Source of the DNA: Anastrepha obliqua
Lineage: Eukaryota; Arthropoda; Insecta; Diptera; Tephritidae
DNA: 64,000 nt
Assembly: GCF_027943255.1 (NCBI RefSeq)
Contig: NW_026562179.1
Span: 7,690,501 to 7,754,500, forward strand
Direction: 5' to 3'
Positions within the stretch are counted from its first letter, which is position 1, and the number at the start of each line of letters is the position of its first letter. The notes below the pieces were generated by a model that was not told the origin of the DNA, ran no database searches, and saw nothing but the letters and a program-made list of their open reading frames with translations. Below are positions 1-10,660 of the stretch, in pieces. A program made the position numbers and the translations under genes.

Positions 1-1050
1 TGATGGCACTTCTCTGCTCAATCAAATCAGACATTGTAAAAATCGAAAAATGCACTCTTGGTCGTTTGGTAAACACAAGCATAAATATATTAATGACATT
101 CACATGCAAGTTGGCCCAGATGTTATTAACAGTGCTGCCAACTCATGAAAAAAATAACTAGAGCGAAATTTTAATCCCGCGAACTTTGACAAATAAATGC
201 ACCTTATTTTTTGCCCACAGTAGTAGATCTTCTGTAGAAGAGTAAGAAAGACAGAGCTAACGCGCGGTCTGCGCATGCCTCCACTCTCTGAGTTACTCTT
301 TTTCTACGACTTACTCCTTCGAATTCGAACTTGCTCGGGCACGCGGCACTGCAGTACGAATAGAAGGCTAAAACGTTTTTAGGGTAGTTGCATTCTCACT
401 TTGTATAGTCTTTACACATGCGTAGATACTACAAGTCTCATACACACAAATTTACTCTATTCAATGTTCATATAAGATGAACTAATTTTCATATAGGTAA
501 GATGTAATTTTGTTAATTACAATAAAATAATCAAAACATAAATTTTGAAATTATTTTACGGAACAAAATTTTGGCAAATAAAGAAGAAATTTATCAATTT
601 CATTTATAAAATTTTATCGATTAAAGTACAATTCACAACAAAAATGAACTCTGTAAAGTCGGTTTACTGACGATAGTTTAACGTGACAACGTCATAAGAA
701 AATATTGATGGAATGGTTGCAATTTTCAAAACAAAATTTTAATTTTATTTGTTTGATAGATATTTTGTATGGATATAGAGGAGGAGGTAAATGGAATTGC
801 AATAGAATAGGTCAAGTTACATTTACACAAACGTGAAAAATGACGAAACACTTATCAAATTCATGAAAGATATCTTCAATTTCGATTGTGCATCAGACGT
901 TAATAAGTCAACAACACTAAGAGGCACCATCATCGATTTGCCTTTTTCAAGACACTTTACACTCGAAACACTCCCTTTCATTTCCTACTTTTTCTATCAT
1001 CGTCCTATTCTCAACAGAGAAATGGTTCATTACCATGCACACTGGAAGAA
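1..1050. other. AT-rich DNA, no gene recognised
   Basis: No coding region, RNA gene or bounded element is recognisable. Short open frames show no domain, and the one at 833-1075 runs into repeat DNA. The stretch around 130-210 has the look of degenerate transposon sequence, but I cannot place ends. Confidence 0.4.
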
Positions 1051-1224
1051 GGCATATGCAAATACAAGTATGTGAATTTATATACCTACATATGCGCATA
1101 TACATACATATACATACATATATATGCTCACTCAAGTAGGACAGAGCCAGATGTCGAACGTTGCCGAACGCGGGGGCCGATTGTGCTCTTTGTCGTTCGT
1201 TCCGCGCTCTCGCTTGCAGTTCAA
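1051..1224 (+). repeat. Dispersed direct repeat, copy 1
   Basis: Starts with ggcatatgcaaatacaa, passes through a CATA-rich stretch and ends in a conserved block with atgtcgaacgttgcc and cgcttgcagttca. A diverged copy in the same orientation lies at 3591-3740. The two copies flank, at a distance, the Helitron at 1438-3481, but they are not its ends, so they look like fragments of one older repeat family. Confidence 0.7.
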
Positions 1225-1437
1225 GCACATTAGCTTACATTTGCTTGCGTACGGAATAGATTCGTATATTTGATATGTCCATATGATTTGTATGCATTTT
1301 TACATATAGATTTGTTCTTTTTGAAAATTGCGCGAAATTGTATATGTATATGCATGTTTATATACATATATTAGTATACAACATATCTTATAAGGTATAT
1401 GGTAAATATTACCATACATTTTTTCCTTTATATATTA

Positions 1438-3481
1438 CTAGCGGACCCTCTGCCTGCTTCGCTAGGCATATCAAAATTAAGAATGAATAATGAACACTCG
1501 ATTTAAATTCACTCTATGTGTATTTATTCTTTTTTTAGAATATAAAATTAATGTTAATTTTAAACTTAAACTAACGCAAAGCCTTTTCGTAAACTACATT
1601 TTTTGTTTTGCCCTGAGTTGTGGTATAAATAAACAGAACTGATGGTTTTCCTACACGTGAACATGATACATATAATTGTCCGTGGGAGAAGCATGGATAT
1701 TCTAAGTCAATTCCGCATAATTCTAGCGATTGTCCTTGTGCTTTGTTTATTGTGTTTATTTTAATCTATCTTGCTCGTTACGTTGTATACGTTCTTCAGG
1801 TGAATGGCCTGAACGTGATCTGGCCATACGTTCCCTTTGATTTTGGTTTTGAATTTCTCGCTCTTCTTGTGATTGATTTTGCCTTTCATTTGATCTATTT
1901 TGCGTTCTACGCAACCGACGACCGATATCATTTATTCGCATTTGAATTTAATCAAAAAAACATGAAAAACTCACAATGTGCATTACAATCGCTAACAACA
2001 ACAACGAAACCACCGTTTTTTTATTTTCACTGATTATTAAAATTTTACGCACAATATATTTTATTTTTATACATTTTTTCCCAAAAAAAAAAACAACAAT
2101 GAAAAACGCACTTTAAAATTGTTGACCACTCATCAAATGGTTTTGATACAGCTGATTATTTTGACCTCAGTATATCCAGTAAACAAACTGTGGTGAAAGT
2201 CCTTTATAAGGACCAAGTTTATAGTGGTGAAGTTTTAGGTACAACACAATTTTCTGTACGCAAGGTTGCTCTTGGGCAAAAATAAAGTAATCTTTAGAAA
2301 TCATAAAAAAAAAGTTGCAAATTTTAGATTAATTTCTTAAAGAAAAACTAATACATGCATTTAGTTGAATAAGTAAGCACCAAAAGTATACTAAAATGAC
2401 TATTTAATGCGTTGTTTGATACAAATTTATATTACTGCTCAAAACCCTCTGCGCGCTGTCGCTGTCTTTTTGTTTCTGTATCGCATCGCGGTGAATTCAC
2501 GTTTTTCAGAAAGATGGCAACAGAAGAAAATTGAAGAAAGTACATATTTTGCTCATATTTGTTATTTTAGTTGTTAAATGAAAATGTGTTTCAGCAATTT
2601 TTTAATGTTGCAACTATTCTTTGGCTTTGAAACCGCTTACACTCACAAAATAATCCAACTCTTTTAAACACACATACAAATATAATTATTTATTTTGGTT
2701 TTTCCACTCGTCAAAGCAGAACATAAGGTTGCATTATTTAATTATTACCTAATACAAACTTGTTCTCTTTTAACAATGATAATATTACTATGTGAAATAT
2801 GCATTTTTGTACTATATCCTGAGCATTTGTCTTCAGCGCTATACCTTTATCTCGTAAACGTACGTTTGCCCATATAAAATTGACTACCTAAATGCATGAA
2901 AAAAGTGTTAGCATAACTTTTTCGAGTATATATACATACAGGAGGATTTATTTTTTACATTTTGCTCATCGGCTTTGAACTTCGAAAAATACAGTCTTAT
3001 GGTTATTAATGGAATCAAATATATTTAACGAATTTTTATTTTATCTAAATCATAAAACGTTCAAATGAAGCTCAAAATATTTTTCCAGTTTAAAAAAAAG
3101 CAATGTGCTTTGATGCCGTGTCACGCATGCATAAAAGGGAAACAAAAGAGAGGACAACTATTGCGTTACGAATAATACAGTCCCATACATCACTCGACAT
3201 GGAAGCAATGTTATTCATGTCTGTGTATATTCTATTCATTCGCGTGTATTTTCATTCCGTATACCTAATGCCCGTATAAGGGAAACACGCAAATATTACA
3301 TTTTTCACACTTACACAACGCACGCATACTCTTACCGATTTCTTTAAAACTTCACATAAACCATCTATGGACCAATACCAATGATCTGTGAAAGTTTGAT
3401 TGAAATCGGTGAATGCGTTTAGGCGTGAATCGGCGACTAACGAACACAAAAAAACGTCTCCATTTTTATATATAATTAAGA
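1438..3481 (-). mobile_element. Helitron, internally deleted (Helitron-1)
   Basis: A 2044-bp rolling-circle element read on the minus strand. Its 5' end at 3481 begins TCTTAATTATATA. Its 3' end at 1438 finishes in CTAG, preceded by a short GCCT/AGGC hairpin about 11 nt upstream. The flanking bases are A at 1437 and T at 3482, the A^T dinucleotide into which Helitrons insert without target duplication. Remnants of the Rep/helicase ORF lie near the 3' end. The 5' tip matches the pattern of the short Helitron at 13998-14315. Ends are seen directly; classification follows from the Helitron end rules and the helicase remnant. Confidence 0.88.
1571..1941 (-). pseudogene. Helitron Rep/helicase remnant, N- and C-terminal pieces joined
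   Basis: Two pieces of one RepHel-type protein sit back to back. Positions 1941-1756 encode a 61-residue Arg/Gln/Glu-rich segment starting MRINDIGRRLRR, like the low-complexity N-terminus of Helitron proteins, ending at TAA. The next frame, open over 1765-1571, encodes the Pif1 helicase C-terminus: INKAQGQSLE, then FSHGQLYVSCSRVGKPS, ending at TAG 1571-1573. The replication-initiator domain and most helicase motifs are absent. A large deletion with a frame change near 1756-1765 therefore created this fossil. The protein would be non-functional, and any movement of the element would need an enzyme from elsewhere. Confidence 0.85.
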
Positions 3482-3590
3482 TATAATAAAAAAATTAATA
3501 ATAATAACATTAAAACAACAGGTATTATTAACAAACTTGGTTTTATTTTAAATTCTTCAATTAAATCAAATTAATAATAATCAATAACAA

Positions 3591-3740
3591 GGCATATGCA
3601 AATACAAATACGTGAATTTATATATGTACATATGTGCATATACATACATACTATATACGCTCACTTAAGTAGGAGAGAGCAAGATGTCGAACGTTGCCGT
3701 TCGTTTGCTTTGTTCGTTCCGCGCTTTCGCTTGCAGTTCA
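3591..3740 (+). repeat. Dispersed direct repeat, copy 2
   Basis: Second copy of the repeat at 1051-1224, sharing ggcatatgcaaatacaa at the start and atgtcgaacgttgccg plus cgcttgcagttca at the end. It lacks a roughly 20-bp GC-rich segment present in copy 1. It runs directly into the short tandem array at 3745. Confidence 0.7.
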
Positions 3741-3744
3741 TTCA

Positions 3745-3848
3745 AGGTAACGGCAATGAGCAAGGTAACGACAAATGAGCAAGGTAACTACAAATAAGCA
3801 ACGTAATGACAAATGAGCAAGGTAACACTAATGAGCAAGGTAACGACA
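3745..3848 (+). repeat. Short tandem repeat, unit about 18-20 bp
   Basis: About five to six imperfect copies of a unit close to GAGCAAGGTAACGACAAAT follow each other, differing by a few substitutions and small indels. Minisatellite; no function visible. Confidence 0.75.
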
Positions 3849-4016
3849 CATTTTTTCATGCGTGCAGCCGGCTAAATCGAATTATAAGACGTCATCACGT
3901 CAAAAAACCAAACTGAAACTTTAAATCTCGTTTTGATTGTGTCAATATAATCCACGGCCTCCTTTTTCTGTGCTGAGAGTATCTATTCTGTGTCAAGGCC
4001 AATGCTGGCCTTTCTT

Positions 4017-4398
4017 TGCACATATAGTCGGTAAAGAAGAAATTAAATATAACACAATTAAATCGGACTATAAATCACTGACTAAATGAAAACAATAATT
4101 TTCATTCAGAAAATCAAGGCTCGACCTTCAATCAATGATCTATATGGGGAAAAGTATGTAACATATTGATTATGTCAGTATATTTTGTTGTTACCTCTCC
4201 GTTTCAGGAGTGGGGTAGCCGTTTCTCAGGCTCTCTCCACGAAACAAGTTCTTCATCCCTATTACTTCTTTATCACGGCCGATAACTGCATAGCTTTAGA
4301 CTCACAGTCGATAAGAAAGGAATTAAATATAACACGAATATATCGAATCATTAATTCACTGACCGCAATGATAACAATAATTTTCATTCATAATAAAA
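4017..4398 (+). repeat. Pair of diverged direct repeats
   Basis: The stretch near 4026-4110 (agtcggtaaagaagaaatta to ttttcattcag) recurs at about 4306-4395 (agtcgataagaaaggaatta to ttttcattcat) with scattered changes. The intervening 4185-4250 holds a moderately GC-rich segment. The parent element is not identified. Confidence 0.55.
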
Positions 4399-4463
4399 AA
4401 TATAATAGTTTAAAAAAAGAACTAAAAAACACGCTTTTTTGCTAATCGAACTAAAAAGTAGAA

Positions 4464-4963
4464 AATAAAAAATAGTTTAAAAAAACTAAAAAACACGCTT
4501 CTATTGCTAATCGAACTACCATAAAAAGTAAAAAAAAAATTTTAATGACAATGAGACCTATAATGAAGTAATAGCAAATCGAACGATCAGTCATAGTCAA
4601 CTACCTCAGAACAGAACTATAACAAAAATTAAGATACAAATAGAATAATTCAAATTAGTGTTAAAAGTGTGGGATTCATTTTGCTTCACTTTCATAACCT
4701 TCTGTACATAGGTAGTTGCCAATAGAATGATTGCAATATTTACTATATCAAGCATCCCACGCTTTTGACTCTAATTTGAATTATTCTATTTGTATCTTAA
4801 TTTTTGTTATAGTTCTGTTCTGAGGTAGTTGACTATGACTGATCGTTCGATTTGCTATTACTTCATTATAGGTCTCTTTGTCATTAAAATTTATTTTCTA
4901 CTTTTTAGTTCGATTAGCAATAAAAGCGTGTTTTTTAGTTTTTTTTAACTATTTTTTATTTAT
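4464..4963. repeat. Foldback (long inverted repeat) element
   Basis: A left arm (about 4464-4672) and a right arm (about 4755-4963) are near-perfect reverse complements of roughly 209 bp, separated by about 82 bp. Landmarks are cgatcagtcatagtcaacta in the left arm and its complement in the right. A partial third copy of the outer left arm lies just upstream at about 4398-4462, so the left arm was partly duplicated. Target duplications were not clear. It could be a foldback/MITE or an inverted duplication. Confidence 0.8.
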
Positions 4964-5698
4964 ACCCAAAATGCGAAAATTTTTATGTTTGGTGTTTGCT
5001 TCTTTTATTTAATTTAAAGCTACCGAAACTGTAATTTGGAAAAAAACTGTATTATTAAAGAATGTACTGTAAAAGAATGTTAAAGAAGATCACTCTAAGA
5101 AGATTTTAGTGTTAATGAAAATTTGTTGGTTCTTATAAAATTAGATATTTTGAAAGTGAACATTTATAGTTCATTCCTTTTAAGGTTATGTTAAAATATT
5201 AAATGCTCTTCTCTCAACTCTTCTTAACATTGTAAACCTTTTTACATATTTTAAAAAACGTTTGAACTTATTTAATGCGAATTAAAACCATAGAGGTGTA
5301 ATCGTTTCTTCCGGTACTCAATCCTTAGTGGGACACAGAGCATCAAGAGGTGTATTCATAGTAAAAATAAGCAACAAACTACTAGAAAATACTGAGGAAA
5401 CCATAACGACATTTTTACAAAAACAGTACCTTATCTTGTTACATAACCTGAAATATAGCAAAAAAGTCGTTTTCTTAACAAAACAGTTTCTCTTAACATA
5501 AAACTCATAAATTAAATTGTACATACATAACACATTTATTTAAAAAAAAAACACACATTTTAAAGACAATTTGTCACGCATACAAAGTTTTTTAAGTAAT
5601 TCAATAAAAATTTGGTATTTTATTTTCTTTAAATGGGCATTTTAGTGTGTTTTTATATCCAAAGCTAGGCAACACTGCAGTATCGAGAGAGAGATTTG
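4964..5698. other. AT-rich DNA, nothing recognised
   Basis: No coding potential, RNA gene or bounded element seen. The short minus-strand frame at 5318-5533 has no recognisable domain. Confidence 0.4.
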
Positions 5699-5889
5699 AC
5701 TGCTGAAAGGAGAAGAACACCAACAATAAGCGCAATAGCGAGCAATGCGACCGTTTCCATGACAGTCGGTCCTACGTTACCGAAACGACCCGGATTTATA
5801 TCCGGCCAAGGACTGTCACTCCAGCAGCATTCACCGTATGTAAGTATGGGGAATGTTTATGCTGCTACAACAACAACAACAACCAGATG
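5699..5889 (+). repeat. Retroposon 3' end with (CAA)n tail
   Basis: A GC-richer block ends in tatgctgctacaacaacaac and a run of CAA triplets, followed by AT-rich DNA. A triplet-repeat tail after a conserved block is typical of LINE- or SINE-derived insertions in flies. The conserved part (ggactgtcactccagcagca) resembles a common fly retroposon 3' end from memory only. Coding sequence is absent, so it is a 5'-truncated copy or a SINE. Confidence 0.6.
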
Positions 5890-6777
5890 TTAAAAAAATT
5901 GAAGCCAAGTAAAACTGAGTAAATTATTCAACTAATTTTTAAAAAATTTATATTTTACAAAATTATAAACATTACATTTTAATTAGAACAGACTAGAAAA
6001 ATTTCATGAAGAAAGAACTACACCTTTGAGACTAAATAACAAAAAATGTCAAATCAAGTTACGAAAATGGTAATCCGGCCATACTGGTGGTAATACGACG
6101 TCACTCATTGTCAAATTAGCTGAGCGCAAAGTAACGGTACCACGATAGGCGCCATCTTATTATTCTTTCCATCATGGGCGAACCTTTGTAATAAATTCTA
6201 GATGCGAGAAACGATGCCCTTGCTCGTATGCACAAAAAAAAATTGACACGAAGCGAATGCGATGTGGATTTGTGTTTGCTGACGTACTCAGCAAGCGTAC
6301 GGTAAATGTACATATATATGTGTATGTACAATTGTAACATATGTATTAGCATAAATTTTGTTCTTTAGAATCTTTTGGCAATACATACATATTTCGAAAT
6401 TAATGAATGAATTACTTATTTATGCAGGTATTTTTTATTTACTTTAATTTAAGCTTTATTTCTTATGATGTATTTTATAGTATTTTGTTTTACTGCGCCA
6501 CATTTTATTTTTTACTTAAATATTTAAATGTCACATAAAGGTAGATAATTAAAGGCGTGACATATAAGTATTTACGTATCTAGGCACTTTTACTTACCAA
6601 CAAACGTTAAAATACATATATGCATACATACATATGTACGAGTATATATTATTTAATATCTTAATACATTTGAAAAACGTATAATCAAACGAATTCTTAT
6701 ATTTCCACATGTTGTCGTACATATATTTGTACATACCATATGCAGAGAACATTAATAATATAGAGAAGCCTCACGAG
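5890..6777. other. AT-rich DNA with CATA/TGTA microsatellites
   Basis: No gene or bounded element recognised. Short ACATATATG-type microsatellites occur near 6307-6340 and 6610-6650. Confidence 0.4.
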
Positions 6778-7011
6778 CTACAAATAGTGTGAATTGTTAA
6801 AAATGAAGTCTAACCTCAAAGACTTATTCACCTCGCCCAGCTCGAGATCGGGAAAGTTCTTAACAGAGCTGATTACAGTGAATTCTCTCTTTAGTATATT
6901 GCTCTGTACAGTTGTTGGCTGCTGTAGGAAATCAAATTCACGAATGACCGACAGCTTTTTGCAAGGTATTTGAATGAGTTTATTTCTATGATTGCGTTTA
7001 GAAACGAAATT
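6778..7011 (-). other. Unassigned open frame, possible exon or transposase fragment
   Basis: A 77-codon frame without an ATG near its start runs from just after TAA at 7012-7014 to TAG at 6778-6780. Its composition is protein-like rather than low-complexity, with stretches such as KKLSVIREFDFLQQPTTVQS and FPDLELGEVNKSL. A possible splice acceptor (ttcctacag) lies inside it. The opposite strand also has an ATG-initiated frame (6803 to about 6966) followed by a GT. I recognise neither as a known family. It could be a terminal exon, a decayed transposase piece, or chance. Confidence 0.2.
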
Positions 7012-7042
7012 TTATTCAATTTATATTTTCAAAAAAACTTAA

Positions 7043-7380
7043 GGGGTTAGGTATAGTCAGAATTTAAAAAAAATTGGCTTGTTTTTTGTGCATTTTCTTA
7101 AAGTTTAATGTCTTCAAAATATTGTGTGAGAATTTGAAGTGAATCCGAGTTATTCAACAATTAACAAAGGGCGCTGGGGCGCTCCGGAGCGTTCATAAAA
7201 CTTTAAATGCGTTTTTCTTAAAACTCTGTTTTTTGAACTGGTGATCACTGTAACTTAAAAACCGTTTGGCAGATTTCAATAAGATGTATACTTCTTTATC
7301 GAAGGATTTTTCTTTCAAAAATTTCTATTTTTTTAAACAATTATTGTCGGGGTTTTCTCGAAAATCTGAAAAATGTTTCC
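7043..7380. mobile_element. Truncated MITE-like sequence at a TTAA site
   Basis: The sequence starts GGGGTTAGGTATAG directly after TTAA (7039-7042). It carries an internal stretch (tgcgtttttcttaaaactct) that resembles part of the complete TTAA-flanked MITE at 17491-18226. No second TTAA-flanked end was found before the LINE at about 7385, so the right end is probably lost. Confidence 0.4.
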
Positions 7381-7561
7381 TGGGGCCTCTATATTGTTAA
7401 TTTTGAAAAAAAGCTTCGATCAGGCAGAAGATTATCTATTACTAAAACTAATTCCTCTTGTGCGATTGATTTTAGATGAATTTCCAAGGACTTGTGATGA
7501 TCACCGTAAGGGACTTCTGGAGAAACGGGCTCCACACAAATAGCGATAATTTTTACAATTA

Positions 7562-7735
7562 TTAAGGGGGAGCGGCCTTTTTCCAATTTTTGAAACCGTT
7601 GACCGTCAAGTGTCACTTGACGGGAAGGGGAGCGGCCTATTGCCAATTCTAGAAAATTTGCGCTGTGTTGTTCAGCGACGTCGATCGTCAGTGTCACTTG
7701 ACGGGAAGGGGAGCGGCCTACTGCCTATTGAAGAT
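7562..7735 (-). repeat. GC-rich tandem repeats at the R1-like LINE 3' end
   Basis: The block ggggagcggcct recurs three times (about 7566, 7627 and 7709), twice preceded by gtgtcacttgacgggaa. Spacing is about 60 and 83 bp, so units are unequal. They overlap the last codons and 3' untranslated part of the LINE. Confidence 0.75.
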
Positions 7736-9100
7736 CTGCGCCATTGTTCAGCGCGACGCAGTTTGGAGAGTACTGTTTTTTCCATATTAAATACAGTGGA
7801 GCAATAATCTTCTGACTCAATCATAATATCCACTAGGTTGACAGCCGTAATTGGCTTCCCCACCCTAGTGCTTAACTCCTCTCTTTCCATCCAAATCGTG
7901 GACAGACAGCCAAACATGTTCTGCGTCTTCTGCAACTGGTGCACAATAAGAAAAGTACGGGTCGTCTTCGTGTTTAAAACTATGTAAATAGGATTTAAAA
8001 TACCCATGTCTCGTCAGTATTTGAGTCGGATAGTAGCCTAACTGTCCATGTTTACGGTTAACCCATTTCGCGATTATGGGAATCAAGCGGTACGTCCAGC
8101 GACCGTTGAGGGACGAATTCTATTTTTCCTGCCATGAACGCAAGCTACGCTCTCTTGATTAGATCCTTTTGGAATCAGTACCAGTTTCTGCAACTTCCAC
8201 TTATTTGGAAATATGCCTTCTTTTAGACATGTATTGTAGAGGTCTACAAAAATTTCGGTATGACTTCGAATTGTCACTTTTAGTGCCTAGTTGGGGAGTC
8301 CGTCTGGACCAGGAGCTATATTGTTTTGTATCCGTTTAGTGAGCTCGTCTTTGTCTGTCAACTGTATATTTTGGTCACTTTCGCAAAACCTTTCCAAATC
8401 GTGGGCTCGAAGAGCATCTGCAGGGGGAACAATGTTTCAACTACATTAGGTAGTGTGGCCAGGCACGTTTTTGGTAATCGCTTGAAGACTTTCAGTTTTT
8501 TTATGACTATCCTGTACCCGAGTCCCCAAGGCTTACTATCGACTTCGTCGCATAGTTGAAGGAAACACCGCCGTTTACTCCCTCTGCTGTCCACGAGTAA
8601 ACGGGTTCAGTGTTATGCCTCTTGGGCCTTGTTTTAGACATGGCTGCATCGCATGCTTTTGTTACATACTTCATAGCTTGCGTAGCATTCTCAGTTGCAT
8701 CGCCAGTGAGTGTTACATCTGCCAGCATGACTTTGATCTGTATCTCGTGTCGTATGTATTTGACAGCTTTAGTTCGCCATGCGTCTTTATTTCGCAAATT
8801 ATCGCGAGATGGTCAGTCCGAGTATAATGCTTGCTAACGCACCATTTCGTGAAGGTTGGGACTCACAAAGGAAAGGTCTATTATCGATCCCATTCCCGCC
8901 TTTTGGAATGTCTTCTGATTCCCTGTGTTCATAAAGACTATATCTACCATGGTGAGTTCAAGTTTCTTGAACTTTCGAGCATGCAAAGGGGGCGGTAGTC
9001 TATAGGATCTTCCAAAGGGTTAAATCATTTTGGAATCAGGGAATCCTCTAGATTTGGTTCTGACTTAACCCGCTTCAAAATTTCAGCATATGATATGCTG
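7672..9100 (-). pseudogene. R1-like ORF2 fragments (endonuclease/linker, RT edge, C-terminus)
   Basis: Minus-strand frames show an endonuclease end (GMGSIIDLSFVSPNLHE, about 8930-8840), a linker (VTKACDAAMSKTRPKRHNTEPVY, split here by position 8640), and the start of the RT (LYNTCLKEGIFPNKWKLQKL then VLIPKG, 8277-8150). The C-terminal region (AKWVNRKHGQLGYYPTQILT, 8070 downward; ITAVNLVDIMIESE near 7850) carries the Cys/His-rich segment seen in R1-clade proteins. About 500-600 RT residues including the catalytic YxDD are gone. Frames shift several times. R1-clade assignment rests on these motifs, recalled from the family. Confidence 0.72.
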
Positions 9101-9254
9101 CCAACGCTGTTTACTACAATTACGTCCTTTTGTGGTGGTCTCTGCCGTATTCGATTTCTTCTGGCGTCGATCCTTTCTGCCTTCTCGTCTGTTTAGAGGG
9201 TATTCTGTGTTAGATTCTTTCGGTTTTTCTTCAATTTAACCGTCTCCCATTCTT

Positions 9255-9700
9255 CAGTTGCTACAAAACATGCTCCTTTATTTTAACCCGCGTATTTCTC
9301 AATACTCCGACGCGGTTATTTTTATTTCTTTTTGCAGGACTTTCCTTCCAGCGGCGTTGTGGATTGCCCCTTTCGGCATAGGGCCTATACACTTAATAAG
9401 AAGTGATGTTTGGCTACATCCGTCTTTGACAGTAGATGATGCTTCATGCACCCCTCTTGACACCAGGTTTTTCGAAATAAGGATAGATCTCTACAGTTTT
9501 TTGTGTAGGTCCGTTATATTCTCGACCAAATCCCGCGTTGGGTGGTTTATGTTTCGCTTCGAAATCTCCATCATTTCGGCCAGTTCCTTAACTTGGCCGC
9601 CGATGGCTCGATATATTTTTCCGGCCGTCATCGCCTTCGTAAAGCCAAAGTGGTGCATGCAAGGTATTCTATAATTAAGGCCTTACTGCGCTCAGTATTA
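9255..9700 (-). pseudogene. R1-like LINE ORF1 fragment
   Basis: The minus strand reads MTAGKIYRAIGGQVKELAEM followed by a charged helical stretch (about 9640-9490) and then a stop. Past the stop, readable segments such as IKCIGPMPKGAIHNAAG follow. Position upstream of the endonuclease pieces fits a gag-like ORF1. No zinc knuckle is seen. Broken by at least two stops. Confidence 0.45.
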
Positions 9701-10199
9701 ATGTAGATCCTGTTGGTTTTAACAGTCGCCCCTAACGTGGAGGACAGACGCTGACCAGGGAGCCGCCCAATATGAGTCAGGTGCTCCTAGATTATTGTAT
9801 TTTTACCATATTTTTGTATTTTCACCAGTGTCTTGAGGGAATACTTATTTTATTAAAGGCGGTATTGATTCGCCTTTGTCACAGAAACCTCTTCGCTAGC
9901 TTTTATATCGTTTCCTCCGTTCCTGCCGCTTATTGTCGAGGGCTGCTTATTTGTTAGAACTTTTTCCCAATTAACCTGGTATTACAGGCCGTCCGGCTAT
10001 ACGCAACCTGCCGACCCCACGTTAGCTTAGAGTTCAGCTTAGTCGCCAAATCCCAGGGGAGCGCGGCCTGTTTTGCATTTGCGCATACGAGTACATATTA
10101 GTATGTGCGCATGCCCTAGCCTATCTATGTACGTACATATTTGTATTCTGAACTCCCAGCAAAACAATTTCTATTAGTTTACAAATATGCATAGCTCTA

Positions 10200-10660
10200 A
10201 ATGCGTAGGTCGTCCAAAGCTAAAATTCTATGCCTAGCGACTACAAGAACAACATACATTCATAGGCGCAGACGTAGCGGTCATGATACTAGTTGCCATG
10301 GCGCTGAACAGTTTAAATAATTGTACCGCCCAACCAAAATCAAATCCATTGGTAAGTTCGAGTTCATATTTCCAGGAGCAAACTACTTTCATTCATAAAA
10401 CGAACCACCCATACGCCAATTTTTCTCAACGATGAAAAAAAATGACATCTATGATTGAAGAAATCTAAACAAAATAGTCAATACTGGAATATTTCCTCAA
10501 AAATATTTGCCGATATTTGCTGAATCGAGAATTTTTGTCATGTCGAGTGGTCGCGGCTCTGTATACATATATATTTGCATCCACATATGTATGTAAATAT
10601 GTCTTCTAAATGCTCGACAGCCGCATTTGCTGTGCGTCTAGTGCGCGCATGAGCGTACAG
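10200..10660 (-). repeat. Diverged inverted relative of the TIR element
   Basis: Read on the minus strand, this stretch matches the part of the TIR element found at about 20900-21250 and 29180-29530. Landmarks in order are the CTAGGC/tagtcgc block near 10230, gccgctgcgactgcgtct-like sequence near 10275, cagcgcc near 10300, the cgccaattttt block near 10420 and catgtcgagtggtcgcggct near 10540. Divergence is clearly higher than between the two tandem copies, so it is an older or different family member. Confidence 0.7.

Larger units (their letters stand above)
7385..10065 (-). mobile_element. R1-clade non-LTR retrotransposon, decayed
   Basis: Minus-strand pieces of an R1-type LINE occur in the expected order. 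An ORF1-like segment lies at about 9700-9255, endonuclease to linker at about 9100-8500, the N-terminal edge of the reverse transcriptase at 8277-8083, and the C-terminal region at 8086-7700. The reverse-transcriptase core is missing because RT-edge and C-terminal sequences abut near 8083. The 3' region holds GC-rich tandem repeats. Stops and frame changes are frequent. The 5' limit near 10065 is approximate. Confidence 0.75.

Noticed and set aside
1743..2033. 96-codon plus-strand frame inside Helitron-1
   Set aside because: It is the antisense of the Arg/Gln-rich helicase N-terminus; its hydrophobic composition is a shadow of that frame.
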